This document shows, in pieces, positions 1 through 9,681 of a DNA stretch of 64,000 nt (the stretch's first letter is position 1; each line of letters starts with the position of its first letter). The DNA lies in NCBI RefSeq assembly GCF_012271765.1, contig NZ_VRKO01000010.1, positions 690,884 to 754,883 of the forward strand, written 5' to 3'. The position numbers and the translations under genes were made by a program. The notes beneath the pieces were generated by a model. It saw nothing but the letters and a program-made list of their open reading frames with translations, was not told where the DNA came from and searched no databases. Source of the stretch: Erwinia rhapontici (GTDB lineage Bacteria > Pseudomonadota > Gammaproteobacteria > Enterobacterales > Enterobacteriaceae).

Positions 1-342
1 GGTATGTCAGCGCAGCAGTTCGTCACCGCCGTTGAACGTGAAGAGATTGCTGTGCTGGTGAAACTGCCAGGCGTGGGTAAGAAAACCGCTGAGCGCTTAG
101 TGGTGGAAATGAAAGACCGCTTCAAAGGGATGCACGGCGATCTGTTTGCCACCGATGCACCGTTTGCACTGACCAGTGAAATGCCGACAGAAGCCGCCAA
201 CGATGCCGAAAGCGAAGCCGTTTCTGCCCTGGTGGCGCTGGGGTATAAACCTCAGGAAGCCAGCCGCATGGTCAGCAAAGTGGGTAAACCGAACGCCGAC
301 TGCGAAACATTGATTCGCGAAGCCCTGCGCGCCGCTATTTGA
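1..342 (+). CDS. ruvA: RuvA, Holliday junction branch migration subunit (3' part only)
   Basis: The window opens inside this gene; only about the last 113 codons are present. RuvA tetramers bind Holliday junctions and load the RuvB motor for branch migration in recombinational repair. The visible part holds the second helix-hairpin-helix ([13 protein letters not shown]) and the C-terminal domain III that contacts RuvB ([16 protein letters not shown]). The frame is open from base 1, so the start lies outside the window. ruvB follows after 13 bases, the normal ruvAB operon arrangement. Confidence 0.97.
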   Translation, partial: GMSAQQFVTAVEREEIAVLVKLPGVGKKTAERLVVEMKDRFKGMHGDLFATDAPFALTSEMPTEAANDAESEAVSALVALGYKPQEASRMVSKVGKPNADCETLIREALRAAI

Positions 343-355
343 TTTGAGGTAGAGC

Positions 356-1366
356 ATGATTGAAGCCGACCGCCTGGTCTCCGCCGGGGTCATCACCGAA
401 GAAGAAGTTATCGACCGCGCTATCCGCCCGAAAATGCTGGCAGAGTACGTTGGTCAGCCGGTGGTGCGTGAACAGATGGAAATCTTCATCGAAGCCGCTA
501 AGAATCGCGGTGATGCGCTCGACCATCTGTTGATCTTTGGCCCGCCGGGCCTGGGAAAAACCACGCTGGCAAATATTGTTGCTAACGAGATGGGCGTTAA
601 CCTGCGTACCACATCCGGCCCGGTGCTGGAGAAAGCAGGCGATCTGGCGGCGATGCTGACCAACCTCGAACCTCATGATGTCCTGTTTATTGATGAGATC
701 CACCGACTGTCGCCCGTGGTGGAAGAAGTGCTGTACCCGGCGATGGAAGACTATCAGCTGGATATTATGATCGGGGAAGGCCCGGGCGCGCGTTCGATTA
801 AACTCGACCTGCCGCCGTTTACCCTGATTGGCGCTACCACGCGCGCGGGCTCACTGACGTCACCGTTGCGTGACCGTTTCGGCATTGTGCAGCGTCTGGA
901 GTTTTACCGGGTAGAAGACTTGCAGCACATCGTTGCCCGTAGTGCGTCCTGCCTCGGGTTGCCATTGAGTGATGATGGCGCGCTGGAAATCGCCCGCCGT
1001 GCTCGCGGTACGCCGCGTATCGCTAACCGACTGCTGCGCCGCGTGCGTGACTTTGCCGAGGTGCGTGCGAACGGCAGTATGAGCGGTGACGTGACCTCAA
1101 AAGCACTGGATATGCTGAGTGTGGATACCGAAGGTTTCGACTATATGGACCGCAAACTACTGCTGGCGATTATCGATAAATTTATGGGTGGCCCGGTCGG
1201 GCTGGATAACCTGGCGGCGGCAATCGGTGAAGAGCGCGAAACCATCGAGGACGTGCTGGAACCGTATCTGATCCAGCAGGGCTTTATTCAACGCACGCCG
1301 CGTGGCCGTATGGCCACCCAGCATGCTTACAAGCACTTCGGCATCGACCGACCAGAATCACAGTAA
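356..1366 (+). CDS. ruvB: RuvB, Holliday junction branch migration ATPase
   Basis: AAA+ motor that, as hexamer rings on RuvA-bound junctions, drives branch migration. The 336-residue protein has the usual family length. Walker A GPPGLGKT lies at about residues 62-69 and Walker B DEIH at 113-116. [19 protein letters not shown] stretch carries sensor and arginine-finger residues, and the C-terminal winged helix has the RTPRGR motif. The ATG is preceded by a GAGGTAGAG ribosome site. It is the last gene of the ruvAB operon. It converges on znuB with a short gap. Confidence 0.98.
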   Translation: MIEADRLVSAGVITEEEVIDRAIRPKMLAEYVGQPVVREQMEIFIEAAKNRGDALDHLLIFGPPGLGKTTLANIVANEMGVNLRTTSGPVLEKAGDLAAMLTNLEPHDVLFIDEIHRLSPVVEEVLYPAMEDYQLDIMIGEGPGARSIKLDLPPFTLIGATTRAGSLTSPLRDRFGIVQRLEFYRVEDLQHIVARSASCLGLPLSDDGALEIARRARGTPRIANRLLRRVRDFAEVRANGSMSGDVTSKALDMLSVDTEGFDYMDRKLLLAIIDKFMGGPVGLDNLAAAIGEERETIEDVLEPYLIQQGFIQRTPRGRMATQHAYKHFGIDRPESQ

Positions 1367-1395
1367 GTAGGGGCGAGGGATGCCTCCTTGCCCGT

Positions 1396-1420
1396 GCAAA
1401 AACGGCGGGTTACACCGCCG
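1396..1420 (-). terminator. Rho-independent terminator of znuB
   Basis: On the minus strand the stem CGGCGG / CCGCCG (bases 1415-1420 and 1403-1408) is followed by a run of five T. The znuB stop codon lies in the loop, so the terminator is fused to the end of the reading frame. Confidence 0.7.
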
Positions 1421-2195
1421 GTTTCTTCACCATACTCAGCATGAACATCACCGCTGCCCCCAGCACCACAGAAGGGCCGGCTGGCGTATCGTAGAAGGCA
1501 GAGAAGGTCAGACCGATGGTCACGGCCATAATGCCAATGACCACCGCCAGTGCCGCCATCTGCTCCGGTGAGCGGGCAAAACGGCGGGCGGTGGCGGCAG
1601 GGATAATCAGCAGTGAGGTGATGATCAACGCCCCGACAAATTTCATCGCTACCCCAATCGTCAGCGCCGTGATCAGCATCAGAATCATTTTGGTCCGCTG
1701 AATATTGACGCCATCCACCTGCGCCAGCTCAGGGCTGATGGTGATTGACAGCAGGGCACGCCATTGCCACGCCAGCAGAAGCAGAACCACCGCCACACCC
1801 GCGACAATCGTCCACAGATCGGTTGGTGTCACGGCCAGCAGGTCACCAAACAGATAGGCCATCAGATCCACACGCACGTCAGACATCAGGCTGACCACCA
1901 CCATGCCCAGCGACAGCGCACTGTGCGCCATAATGCCCAGCAGGGTATCAATCGCCAGATGCGGACGACGCTCCAGCCACACCAGCACCAGCGACAACAG
2001 CAGAGTGACTACGATCACTGCATAAAACGGACTGACATTAAGCAGCAGGCCAAAAGCTACGCCCAGCAAGGAGGCATGTGCCAGCGTGTCGCCAAAATAG
2101 GACATGCGACGCCACACCACAAAGGAACCCAGCGGCCCGGCTGCCAGCGCCAGTAATACGCCTGCTAACCAGCCGGGTAATAATAATTCAATCAT
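1410..2195 (-). CDS. znuB: ZnuB, high-affinity zinc ABC transporter permease
   Basis: Inner-membrane permease of the ZnuABC zinc importer, ABC-3 family. The frame stays open upstream, but the ATG at 2195 gives 261 residues starting [12 protein letters not shown], the length and start of the E. coli protein. It is almost entirely hydrophobic helices, with the typical [21 protein letters not shown] segment near the start. It overlaps the end of znuC by 8 bases, so the two are translationally coupled as znuCB. Confidence 0.96.
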   Translation of the reverse strand: MIELLLPGWLAGVLLALAAGPLGSFVVWRRMSYFGDTLAHASLLGVAFGLLLNVSPFYAVIVVTLLLSLVLVWLERRPHLAIDTLLGIMAHSALSLGMVVVSLMSDVRVDLMAYLFGDLLAVTPTDLWTIVAGVAVVLLLLAWQWRALLSITISPELAQVDGVNIQRTKMILMLITALTIGVAMKFVGALIITSLLIIPAATARRFARSPEQMAALAVVIGIMAVTIGLTFSAFYDTPAGPSVVLGAAVMFMLSMVKKPAV

Positions 2196-2946
2196 GACGG
2201 CCGGTCCCTTTGCGCAAAATAATTCGTCCCTGGAGATCGTGACGATGGTTGTGATGGTGGCGATAAATCGCCAGCTGTTCAGCACCGCGTTGGCCGAACA
2301 TCGAGATAAATTCAGGGTGTTTGGACACCGCTTCTGGCGTACCCGAACAGCAGATATGGTGATTGAGGCACAAGACCTCGTCGGTTTTCGCCATCACCAG
2401 ATGCAGGTCGTGGGAGACCATCAGCACGCCGCAGTTGAGTTCGCGGCGCAGCTGGTCGATCAGGTCATACAGCGCCACCTGACCGTTGACGTCAACGCCC
2501 TGCGTGGGTTCATCAAGCACCAGTAGCTGCGGCTGGTTGAGCAGTGCTCGTGCCAGCAGCACACGCTGCATTTCGCCACCGGAGAGTTTTTGTAGCGGGT
2601 ATTCCAGCAGATGAGCCGCCTGCACGCGTTTCAGCGCGGGCAGAATATCGTCTGACTTTACCCCAGGTCGCAGACGCATAAAGCGCGCAACCGTGAGGGG
2701 CAGGGTGACATCAAGATGGATTTTTTGCGGCACGTAACCAATACGCAGTTGCGCCGGGCGCAGCAGGGTACCGGCGGTGGGGGCAATCAGCCCGAGCACC
2801 ACGCGCACCAGCGTTGATTTACCGGCCCCGTTCGGCCCGAGCAGGGTCAGAATTCGGCCAGGTTGCAGCGAAAGTGACACATCGGACAGGACACGGCGCT
2901 GTCCAAAGCTCACAGAAATTTTTTCAAGGGTGATCAAAGATGACAT
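2188..2946 (-). CDS. znuC: ZnuC, zinc ABC transporter ATPase
   Basis: ATP-binding subunit of the ZnuABC importer, cytoplasmic face of the inner membrane. Walker A GPNGAGKS is at residues 37-44, the ABC signature LSGGE at 122-126 and Walker B LLVLDEP at 142-148. The histidine-rich tail ([10 protein letters not shown]), typical of enterobacterial ZnuC, is kept. It is divergent from znuA across a 77-base gap that holds a Zur-type operator. Confidence 0.97.
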   Translation of the reverse strand: MSSLITLEKISVSFGQRRVLSDVSLSLQPGRILTLLGPNGAGKSTLVRVVLGLIAPTAGTLLRPAQLRIGYVPQKIHLDVTLPLTVARFMRLRPGVKSDDILPALKRVQAAHLLEYPLQKLSGGEMQRVLLARALLNQPQLLVLDEPTQGVDVNGQVALYDLIDQLRRELNCGVLMVSHDLHLVMAKTDEVLCLNHHICCSGTPEAVSKHPEFISMFGQRGAEQLAIYRHHHNHRHDLQGRIILRKGTGRHD

Positions 2947-2971
2947 GTCGATTACTGGTTGCAGAAAATTA

Positions 2972-2994
2972 CGAATGTTATAATATCACAATCC
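2972..2994. promoter_or_regulatory. Zur operator between znuCB and znuA
   Basis: The segment GAATGTTATAATATCACA within this span matches the known enterobacterial Zur box (GAAATGTTATA, AT-rich dyad) between the divergent znuA and znuCB promoters. The dyad also contains a TATAAT-like -10. Zinc-loaded Zur would repress both units. Seen: the dyad and its position. Inferred: Zur control. Confidence 0.8.
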
Positions 2995-3023
2995 ATCAGC
3001 TCTTCACGATGGATTGAATCATT

Positions 3024-3983
3024 ATGTTACACAAAAAAACACGTGCCTTATCAATGCTCGCAGGCATGAGCATTGCCGCTTCGCTTGTGCTTCCTGCCCA
3101 TGCAGACGTTGTTGCCTCCGTTAAACCTGTTGGATTTATCGCTGCCGCGATTGCGGATGGCGTCACACCGGTGAATGTTTTGCTGCCCGATGGTGCCTCA
3201 GAGCATGATTATGCCTTGCGTCCTTCCGACATTAAACGCTTAAAAAGCGCGGATTTAGTGGTCTGGGTTGGCCCGGAAATGGAAGCGTTTATGACCAAAT
3301 CTGCCGCCAGTTTGCCCGCACAAAAGAACGTCGAAATGAGTGCCCTCCCAGGTGTGAAAGGCTTGCTGCTGAAGGGCGGCGAAGACGAAGAAGAAGAAGA
3401 GCATGAAGCACATGCGGGGCATTCGCATGAGGCTGCTGACAGCCACGATCACCACCATCATGGTGAGTATAATATGCATCTGTGGATGTCTCCGGAGATC
3501 TCAAAGCAAACGGCGATTGCAATCCATGGAAAATTGTTGGAACTTATGCCGCAAAGCAAGGACAAACTAGACGCAAACCTGCAGCACTTTGAGGCAGAAT
3601 TGGCGTCAGCCGATGCGAAAATCAGTAAACAGTTGGCCCCGGTTAAAGGCAAAGGGTATTTCGTTTTTCATGATGCTTACACTTACTTTGAAAAACACTT
3701 CGGTCTGACCCCATTAGGTCATTTTACCGTCAACCCTGAGATCCAACCCGGTGCGCAGCGTTTACATCAAATACGAACACAGTTGGTTGAGCAAAAAGCA
3801 GCCTGCGTTTTTGCTGAACCACAATTCAGGCCAGCCGTGATAGAGGCCGTTGCCAGAGGGACCACCGTGCGTTCGGGCACACTGGATCCACTCGGGACGG
3901 ACATCACCCCAGGTAAAGACAGCTATGTGACATTCCTCTCACAGTTGTCCAGCCAGTATGAGAGCTGCCTGAAAGGAGAATAG
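3024..3983 (+). CDS. znuA: ZnuA, periplasmic zinc-binding protein
   Basis: Substrate-binding protein that passes Zn(II) to ZnuB. An N-terminal signal peptide ends near ...[14 protein letters not shown]. The cluster A-I fold ligands are present: the [13 protein letters not shown] histidine region, and the [13 protein letters not shown] and LDPLG segments. A histidine/acid-rich loop ([16 protein letters not shown], then DHHHH) at about residues 121-150 is the zinc-sensing loop typical of ZnuA. At 319 residues it is slightly longer than the E. coli protein. mepM follows after 12 bases. Confidence 0.96.
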   Translation: MLHKKTRALSMLAGMSIAASLVLPAHADVVASVKPVGFIAAAIADGVTPVNVLLPDGASEHDYALRPSDIKRLKSADLVVWVGPEMEAFMTKSAASLPAQKNVEMSALPGVKGLLLKGGEDEEEEEHEAHAGHSHEAADSHDHHHHGEYNMHLWMSPEISKQTAIAIHGKLLELMPQSKDKLDANLQHFEAELASADAKISKQLAPVKGKGYFVFHDAYTYFEKHFGLTPLGHFTVNPEIQPGAQRLHQIRTQLVEQKAACVFAEPQFRPAVIEAVARGTTVRSGTLDPLGTDITPGKDSYVTFLSQLSSQYESCLKGE

Positions 3984-3995
3984 AGGAACATTTAA

Positions 3996-5321
3996 GTGCA
4001 GCAGATATCCCGCGCTGTCGCCATGGCGTTTAATAATTTACCCCGGCCCCACCGCATTATGTTGGGGTCGCTGACCGTTGTAACGCTGGCCGTCACGCTG
4101 TGGCGGCCTTACGTTTATCATCCGGGTAACGAAAGCCCGATTGTTAAAACCGTCGAGCTCGATAAAAATCAACTACGTACCTTGCTTCCTGAAGCCAGTG
4201 AGCCGATAGATCAGGACACCCCATCCCCGGCTGACGATGCCCCGAAAGATGAAATCGATGAAGACGTTCCGGATGAAAGCGGCACGCACGATTACGTTGT
4301 TTCAACAGGTGATACCCTCAGCAGCGTGTTAAACCAGTACGGCATTGATATGTCGGAAATCAACATGCTGGTGAAAAGCGATAAAGATTTGCGCAACCTG
4401 CAAGTCGGGCAGCAACTCTCATGGTCGCTGAACGACAATGGTGATTTACAGCGCATTACCTGGGAAGTGTCCCGCCGTGAAACGCGCACTTACGACCGCT
4501 CCGGTGACGGCTTCAAACCCTCTTCTGCCATTCAGAAGGGAGAGTGGCAAAACAGCGTATTAAGCGGTGTGGTCAACGGCAGTTTTGTCAGCAGTGCCAG
4601 GAAAGCGGGGCTGTCCAGCAGTGAAATCAGCGCGGTGATTAAATCCCTGCAATGGCAGATGGATTTCCGCAAGCTGCGTAACGGCGACAAGTTCTCCGTA
4701 CTGATGTCGCGCGAAATGCTGAATGGTAAAAGCGAGCAGAGTGAACTGGCTGGCGTGCGCCTGAACAGTGGTGACAAAGATTATTACGCGATCCGTGGGG
4801 CAGACGGTAAGTTCTATGACCGTAACGGTTCCGGCCTGGCGCGTGGTTTTATGCGTTTCCCAACCGTGAAACAGTATCGCGTGTCATCGAACTTTAACCC
4901 GCGTCGTTTAAATCCGGTAACCGGGCGTGTTGCGCCACACAAAGGCGTGGACTTTGCTCTGCCAGTGGGGACGCCAGTGCTGGCTGTCGGTGATGGTGAG
5001 GTTATCGTTGCTAAACGCAGCGGTGGGGCGGGTAACTACGTTGCCGTTCGCCATGGACGTCAGTATATGACGCGCTATATGCATCTGAAGAAGCTGCTGG
5101 TGAAACCCGGTCAGAAAGTGAAGCGTGGCGATCGCATCGCGCTTTCCGGTAATACGGGGCGTTCTACGGGGCCACACCTGCACTTTGAAATCTGGATTAA
5201 CAATCAGGCAGTGAACCCGTTGACGGCCAAACTTCCGCGTATGGAAGGGTTGACCGGTAAAGACCGTCGCGATTACCTGGCGAAAGTGCGCGAAGTCGTG
5301 CCTCAACTTCGCTTCAAGTAA
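3996..5321 (+). CDS. mepM: MepM, murein DD-endopeptidase (M23 family)
   Basis: Cleaves D-Ala-mDAP crosslinks so that new peptidoglycan can be inserted during elongation. It starts with GTG, as alignment to E. coli MQQIARS shows. A membrane anchor lies at about residues 20-38, a LysM-like/OapA domain around 99-145, and the M23 zinc peptidase domain in the C-terminal third, with HKGVD near residues 315-319 and HLHFE near 394. At 441 residues it matches family length. It sits 12 bases after znuA and is likely co-transcribed with it. Confidence 0.96.
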   Translation: MQQISRAVAMAFNNLPRPHRIMLGSLTVVTLAVTLWRPYVYHPGNESPIVKTVELDKNQLRTLLPEASEPIDQDTPSPADDAPKDEIDEDVPDESGTHDYVVSTGDTLSSVLNQYGIDMSEINMLVKSDKDLRNLQVGQQLSWSLNDNGDLQRITWEVSRRETRTYDRSGDGFKPSSAIQKGEWQNSVLSGVVNGSFVSSARKAGLSSSEISAVIKSLQWQMDFRKLRNGDKFSVLMSREMLNGKSEQSELAGVRLNSGDKDYYAIRGADGKFYDRNGSGLARGFMRFPTVKQYRVSSNFNPRRLNPVTGRVAPHKGVDFALPVGTPVLAVGDGEVIVAKRSGGAGNYVAVRHGRQYMTRYMHLKKLLVKPGQKVKRGDRIALSGNTGRSTGPHLHFEIWINNQAVNPLTAKLPRMEGLTGKDRRDYLAKVREVVPQLRFK

Positions 5322-5340
5322 GATTGCTGCACATAAAAAA

Positions 5341-5370
5341 GCCGATGGTGGATGCCATCGGCTTTTTTTT
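5341..5370 (+). terminator. Rho-independent terminator of the znuA-mepM unit
   Basis: Perfect stem GCCGATGG / CCATCGGC with a short loop, followed by eight T. An A-tract precedes it. Confidence 0.92.
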
Positions 5371-5456
5371 AGCCTAAACAGGCGCATTCACGGCAATAAC
5401 TTTGCAAAATCTTCCGTCAGCACTATCATAAGCCCGTTATTGTTCGAGGCCAGTGC

Positions 5457-6428
5457 ATGGAAAACAGAAAAAATAATCAAATTGAGTTCATTCCCACGTT
5501 TAACAAAAGTTTCTTATTGCCACGCTATTGGGGAAGCTGGCTGGGTGTTGGCGCATTTGCCAGTCTGACGCTGGTGACCCCACGTCTGCGTGACCCGTTA
5601 TTGGGTGCATTAGGTCGTCTGGCAGGGAAATTTGCCCGCAGTGCGCGCCGTCGTGCACAGATTAACCTGTTGTACTGCATGACGGATAAGTCAGAGCAAG
5701 AACGCGAAGCGATCATCGACGAGATGTTTGCCGTTGCCCCGCAGTCGATGGCGATGATGGCCGAACTCGCCCTGCGGCCGAAGAACGCAAAGAAGCGTAT
5801 TCGCTGGCACGGACGTGAGATTATCGATGATTTGCAGAATGACGGGCAGAATGTCATTTTCCTGGTACCCCACGCCTGGGCCGTCGACCTGCCGGCGATG
5901 GTGCTGGCGTCTGAAGGGCAGCCGATGGCGGCGATGTTCCATAACCAGAGCAATCCGGTAATGGATTACGTCTGGAACCGGGTAAGACGCCGTTTTGGCG
6001 GTCGTATGCATGCGCGTAACGACGGCATCAAACCGTTTGTCCTGTCTATCCGTCAGGGATACTGGGGCTATTATCTGCCGGATCAGGATCACGGTGCAGA
6101 GCAGAGTGAATTCGTTGATTTCTTCGATACTTACAAAGCTACGCTACCCGCGGTAGGGCGTATGATGAAAGTCTGCCGGGCGAAAGTGGTACCGCTCTTC
6201 CCGGTGTATAACAGCAAACGCCACTGTCTGGATATTTATCTACGTCCGCCGATGGACGATCTGCCGGATTCTGATGATGCTTCACAGGCTCGCCGGTTGA
6301 ATAAAGAAGTGGAAGATTTTGTGCGTCCGCATCCGGAGCAGTACACCTGGATACTCAAGTTGCTGAAAACACGCAAACCCGGTGAGAAAGAACCTTACGA
6401 TCGCAAAGAACTTTATCCAAAGAAGTAA
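5457..6428 (+). CDS. lpxM: LpxM, lipid A myristoyltransferase
   Basis: Late acyltransferase that adds the secondary myristoyl chain to Kdo2-lipid A at the inner membrane. The 323 residues match E. coli length. One N-terminal hydrophobic segment is followed by the LpxL/LpxM catalytic HX4D motif (HAWAVD, near residues 139-144) and the conserved blocks AMFHNQSNPVMDYVW and GYYLPDQDHG. The C-terminus WILKLLKTRKPGE is typical. The N-terminal 120 residues diverge more from E. coli than the catalytic core. Confidence 0.96.
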   Translation: MENRKNNQIEFIPTFNKSFLLPRYWGSWLGVGAFASLTLVTPRLRDPLLGALGRLAGKFARSARRRAQINLLYCMTDKSEQEREAIIDEMFAVAPQSMAMMAELALRPKNAKKRIRWHGREIIDDLQNDGQNVIFLVPHAWAVDLPAMVLASEGQPMAAMFHNQSNPVMDYVWNRVRRRFGGRMHARNDGIKPFVLSIRQGYWGYYLPDQDHGAEQSEFVDFFDTYKATLPAVGRMMKVCRAKVVPLFPVYNSKRHCLDIYLRPPMDDLPDSDDASQARRLNKEVEDFVRPHPEQYTWILKLLKTRKPGEKEPYDRKELYPKK

Positions 6429-6434
6429 TACTGG

Positions 6435-6466
6435 CAGGGGACAACGCGCTATGTTGTTGTCCCCTG
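6435..6466. terminator. Hairpin between lpxM and the convergent exporter gene
   Basis: Perfect 11-bp arms (CAGGGGACAAC / GTTGTCCCCTG) around a 10-base loop between two convergent stops. There is no clear T-run on either side, so it may stop or stabilise transcripts rather than act as a classic terminator. Confidence 0.5.
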
Positions 6467-6471
6467 GCCGA

Positions 6472-7698
6472 TCAGTTCAGTGAGGAACGACGCTTCCATT
6501 CCCGCAGAAATGCCCGTACTAACACGCACCACACCAGACCGCAGGCCAGATTCGCCAGGCTGAAAGCGCGGGCACCGTCGCTAAAGTAAGCAAACTTCGC
6601 CAGCTCAATCCCCAACGCAAACACCAGAATACTCACCATGCCGAGCATTGCGGCGACACTGCCTTTGCCTGCCTGGCTGGAAAACAACGTCAAACGGTAC
6701 AGACCCGCGTTCACCAGTCCGGTGCCAAAACCGTAGAGACTGAGCCCGGCAGTCAGCCACAGGTAGCTGTGCTTGTCGATAACGGAGGCCAGTGCGGCGA
6801 TCCCAAGGCCCAGTAAAATCGGCCAGGCGCCCAGGCGCAGCGGTTGATCGATAGGCACGCGAGAGGCAAGCTTGCCCAGGGTCAGGTTCCCGGCAATCAT
6901 GGCGACGAATACGGGAAGCTGCAACAGTGCGTAATCCAGCCGTGTCAGCCCCTCATCGTGGATTAGGATCACGGGCGACAGCGCCACCCAGGCCAGGCAC
7001 GGGATGGTCACCAGGCCTATTGCCAGTGAACCACTCATCACCTGACGGTCTTTCAGCAGGGCCAGATACCCTTTGCCCAGAGAGGGAAGTGACAGCGACA
7101 TCTGCGGGTCACCGGCCGTTTCCGGCATGGTACGCCACAGGCCCAGAAGGGCAATGGCCGTGACGGCACCAAACAGCCAGAACATGGTACGCCAGTCACT
7201 GATTTCCAGAAATGCAGCCCCGGCCAGCGGACCCGCGAGCGGAGCCAGCAGCGCAACGTTGGCCATTAACGCCATGATACGCACGCTAAGGGCTTCATCG
7301 AAGGCTTCCTGTATCGCGGCATACCCCACGGCGCCAATGAAGCACAGGCTGATTCCCTGCAGGAAACGCAGCAGGATAAATTGCTCGATGCTCTGCACCC
7401 AATGGGTCGCCATACAGGTCAGCATGAAGAAGGTAACTCCGGCGAGCATCACCGGGCGCCGACCCAGCTTGTCCGACAGGGGGCCCAGCAACCACTGCAA
7501 CACAATGCCGCCAATCAGATAGGCCGTCAGAGAGGCTGATACCCATTCTGGCCCAACGTTAAATTCCTGAGTGACCAGCAACATACCGGGCTGAATCATA
7601 TCGTGGGCGATATAGGTCGCAAACTCGAAGAGGACTAATGACAATGGGAATATCAGGTGTCGACGGGTCAGGTTCGACAGTGGAACAAATGACGCCAT
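6472..7698 (-). CDS. MdfA-family multidrug efflux transporter (MFS, 12 TM)
   Basis: Proton-coupled drug exporter of the inner membrane. The 408 residues align with E. coli MdfA/Cmr almost end to end. The membrane-buried acids of MdfA (E26 and D34) correspond to E25 and D33 in LFEFATYIAHDMIQPG. MFS motif A GPLSDKLGRRPVM and the FLQGISLCFIGAVGYAA block are kept. E. coli has no gene between lpxM and pykA, so this is an insertion or lineage-specific gene; it may be a paralogue of a true mdfA elsewhere. A GGAGGG site precedes the ATG. Confidence 0.88.
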   Translation of the reverse strand: MASFVPLSNLTRRHLIFPLSLVLFEFATYIAHDMIQPGMLLVTQEFNVGPEWVSASLTAYLIGGIVLQWLLGPLSDKLGRRPVMLAGVTFFMLTCMATHWVQSIEQFILLRFLQGISLCFIGAVGYAAIQEAFDEALSVRIMALMANVALLAPLAGPLAGAAFLEISDWRTMFWLFGAVTAIALLGLWRTMPETAGDPQMSLSLPSLGKGYLALLKDRQVMSGSLAIGLVTIPCLAWVALSPVILIHDEGLTRLDYALLQLPVFVAMIAGNLTLGKLASRVPIDQPLRLGAWPILLGLGIAALASVIDKHSYLWLTAGLSLYGFGTGLVNAGLYRLTLFSSQAGKGSVAAMLGMVSILVFALGIELAKFAYFSDGARAFSLANLACGLVWCVLVRAFLREWKRRSSLN

Positions 7699-7936
7699 TC
7701 TGGCTCCCTCCAGGGGGTGGTGTAATGCAGCAGCGTGTCAGCTTTCGGAACCGCGCTAACATAACGCATTCTCGCCCGATCACAATGCATAAATATGAAG
7801 GTGAGGTAGGTGGCCATTTAACGGCATCACATGATGGAGAGTTGAGGGGTAATACGCTTTGCAGAGTGAGTCTAAAGCGAGCACGAAGTGGGAGTGGAAT
7901 ATATTGGGCCTTGCGGCCCAATATATTCAGGCGGAA

Positions 7937-9379
7937 TTACTCAACGCGCAGCACACGGCTGGTATTGGTGGTTCCGGTGGTGCTCATCACATCGCCCTGG
8001 GTAACGATAACCAGGTCACCTGACATCAGGAAGCCTTTTTCACGCAGCAGATTGATAGCGTCATGCGCAGCGACAACGCCATCATTATTGCTGTCGAAGA
8101 AGACCGGGGTGACACCACGATACAGCGCGGTCAGATTCAGCGTGCGCTCATGGCGCGACATCGCGAAAATTGGCAGACCTGAGGTGATACGTGAGGTCAT
8201 CAGCGCAGTACGGCCTGACTCGGTCATGGTGATAATGGCCGTGACGCCCTGCAGATGGTTCGCTGCATACATCGCCGACATCGCAATGGCTTCTTCGATG
8301 TTATCGAACTGCACATCAAGACGGTGTTTGGAGACGTTAATGCTTGGGATTTTTTCTGCGCCCAGGCAGACTTTCGCCATCGCTGAAACGGTTTCTGCCG
8401 GGTACTGGCCTGCTGCCGTTTCTGCAGACAGCATGACGGCATCGGTGCCGTCGAGCACGGCGTTAGCCACGTCCATGACCTCTGCACGCGTCGGCATCGG
8501 GTTAGTGATCATCGATTCCATCATCTGGGTGGCAGTGATCACAGAACGGTTTAACTGGCGAGCACGACGGATCAGGGCCTTCTGAATACCGACCAGCTCC
8601 GGATCACCAATCTCAACGCCCAGATCGCCCCTGGCCACCATCACGACATCCGAGGCAAGAATGATGTCATCCATCGCTTCCTGGCTGGCAACGGCTTCAG
8701 CACGTTCCACTTTGGAGACGATTTTTGCATCACAGCCGGCTTCACGTGCCAGACGACGTGCATAGTTGAGATCTTCACCACAGCGGGGGAAGGACACGGC
8801 CAGGTAGTCGACGCCAATTTTGGCGGCGGTCAGGATATCGGCTTTGTCTTTTTCCGTGAGCGCTTCGGCTGACAGGCCACCACCGAGTTTGTTGATGCCT
8901 TTATTGTTCGACAGTGGCCCACCAACGGTCACTTCGGTGAAGACTTTCATGCCCTGGACTTCCAGTACCTTCAACTGTACACGGCCATCATCCAGCAGCA
9001 GGATATCGCCCGGTACCACATCGGCAGGCAGACCTTTATAATCGATCCCCACTTTCTCTCTGTCGCCTTCGCCTTTGCCCATGCTGGCATCCAGCAGGAA
9101 TTTTTCCCCGATATTCAGGAAAACCTTGCCTTCTTTAAAGGTAGAAACGCGGATTTTCGGCCCCTGAAGGTCACCCAGAATCGCGACATGCCGTCCCAGT
9201 TTAGCGGCAATCTCGCGCACTTTGTCGGCGCGCATTTGGTGATCTTCTGGCGTGCCATGTGAGAAGTTAAGACGAACGACGTTGGCGCCGGCAGCGATGA
9301 CTTTTTCGAGGTTATTATCGCGATCGGTAGCGGGGCCCAAGGTGGTTACAATCTTGGTTCTTCTGAGACGACGAGACAT
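7937..9379 (-). CDS. pykA: PykA, pyruvate kinase II
   Basis: Converts phosphoenolpyruvate and ADP to pyruvate and ATP. At 480 residues it equals E. coli PykA. Conserved pyruvate kinase blocks include [22 protein letters not shown], the catalytic [12 protein letters not shown] and ATQMMESMI, and the [11 protein letters not shown] hinge. The C-terminal allosteric domain ends with [10 protein letters not shown]-like residues ([13 protein letters not shown]). The start ATG follows an AAGGAAA site. In E. coli pykA is a HexR target; hexR lies nearby. Confidence 0.97.
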   Translation of the reverse strand: MSRRLRRTKIVTTLGPATDRDNNLEKVIAAGANVVRLNFSHGTPEDHQMRADKVREIAAKLGRHVAILGDLQGPKIRVSTFKEGKVFLNIGEKFLLDASMGKGEGDREKVGIDYKGLPADVVPGDILLLDDGRVQLKVLEVQGMKVFTEVTVGGPLSNNKGINKLGGGLSAEALTEKDKADILTAAKIGVDYLAVSFPRCGEDLNYARRLAREAGCDAKIVSKVERAEAVASQEAMDDIILASDVVMVARGDLGVEIGDPELVGIQKALIRRARQLNRSVITATQMMESMITNPMPTRAEVMDVANAVLDGTDAVMLSAETAAGQYPAETVSAMAKVCLGAEKIPSINVSKHRLDVQFDNIEEAIAMSAMYAANHLQGVTAIITMTESGRTALMTSRITSGLPIFAMSRHERTLNLTALYRGVTPVFFDSNNDGVVAAHDAINLLREKGFLMSGDLVIVTQGDVMSTTGTTNTSRVLRVE

Positions 9380-9484
9380 AGAGTTTCCTTAGCTAGGGAG
9401 ACCTAAAGTGATGTGTAGAGTATTCACTTAAGAGGTCTAAAGATGATTATCTATTCAGATGTACGGTTTAGTTATTCATTCTCG

Positions 9485-9523
9485 TACGCCAGCCTTCTTC
9501 TGCATTCGAATAAGGCTGGCGTA
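9485..9523. repeat. 12-bp perfect inverted repeat upstream of pykA
   Basis: Arms TACGCCAGCCTT (9485-9496) and AAGGCTGGCGTA (9512-9523) with a 15-base loop. It lies in the 302-base gap between the chemoreceptor stop and the pykA start, both on the minus strand. No T-run follows on either strand, so a terminator role is weak. The rest of the gap (9380-9484 and 9524-9681) shows only promoter-like AT-rich sequence. Confidence 0.65.
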
Positions 9524-9681
9524 GTGTGAAGGCCTCGACTGATACAATACTGACACAACCCGCCAAAGTCACTCCTATCGTAAGACATTCCCTTAAGAAT
9601 GACCTTGGTGGTGCAGGAACCTGCTATAACCTTGACGCCGCGCGAGGATAAAGAAGAGCGCGCCTAAAGGTGTTGATGTGA

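Noticed and set aside
1764-2156. 130-codon plus-strand frame rich in Gln and His
   Set aside because: Antisense shadow of znuB; low-complexity composition.
7638-8585. 315-codon plus-strand frame over the exporter start and pykA
   Set aside because: It is antisense to two well-supported genes, has no family similarity and no sensible ribosome site.
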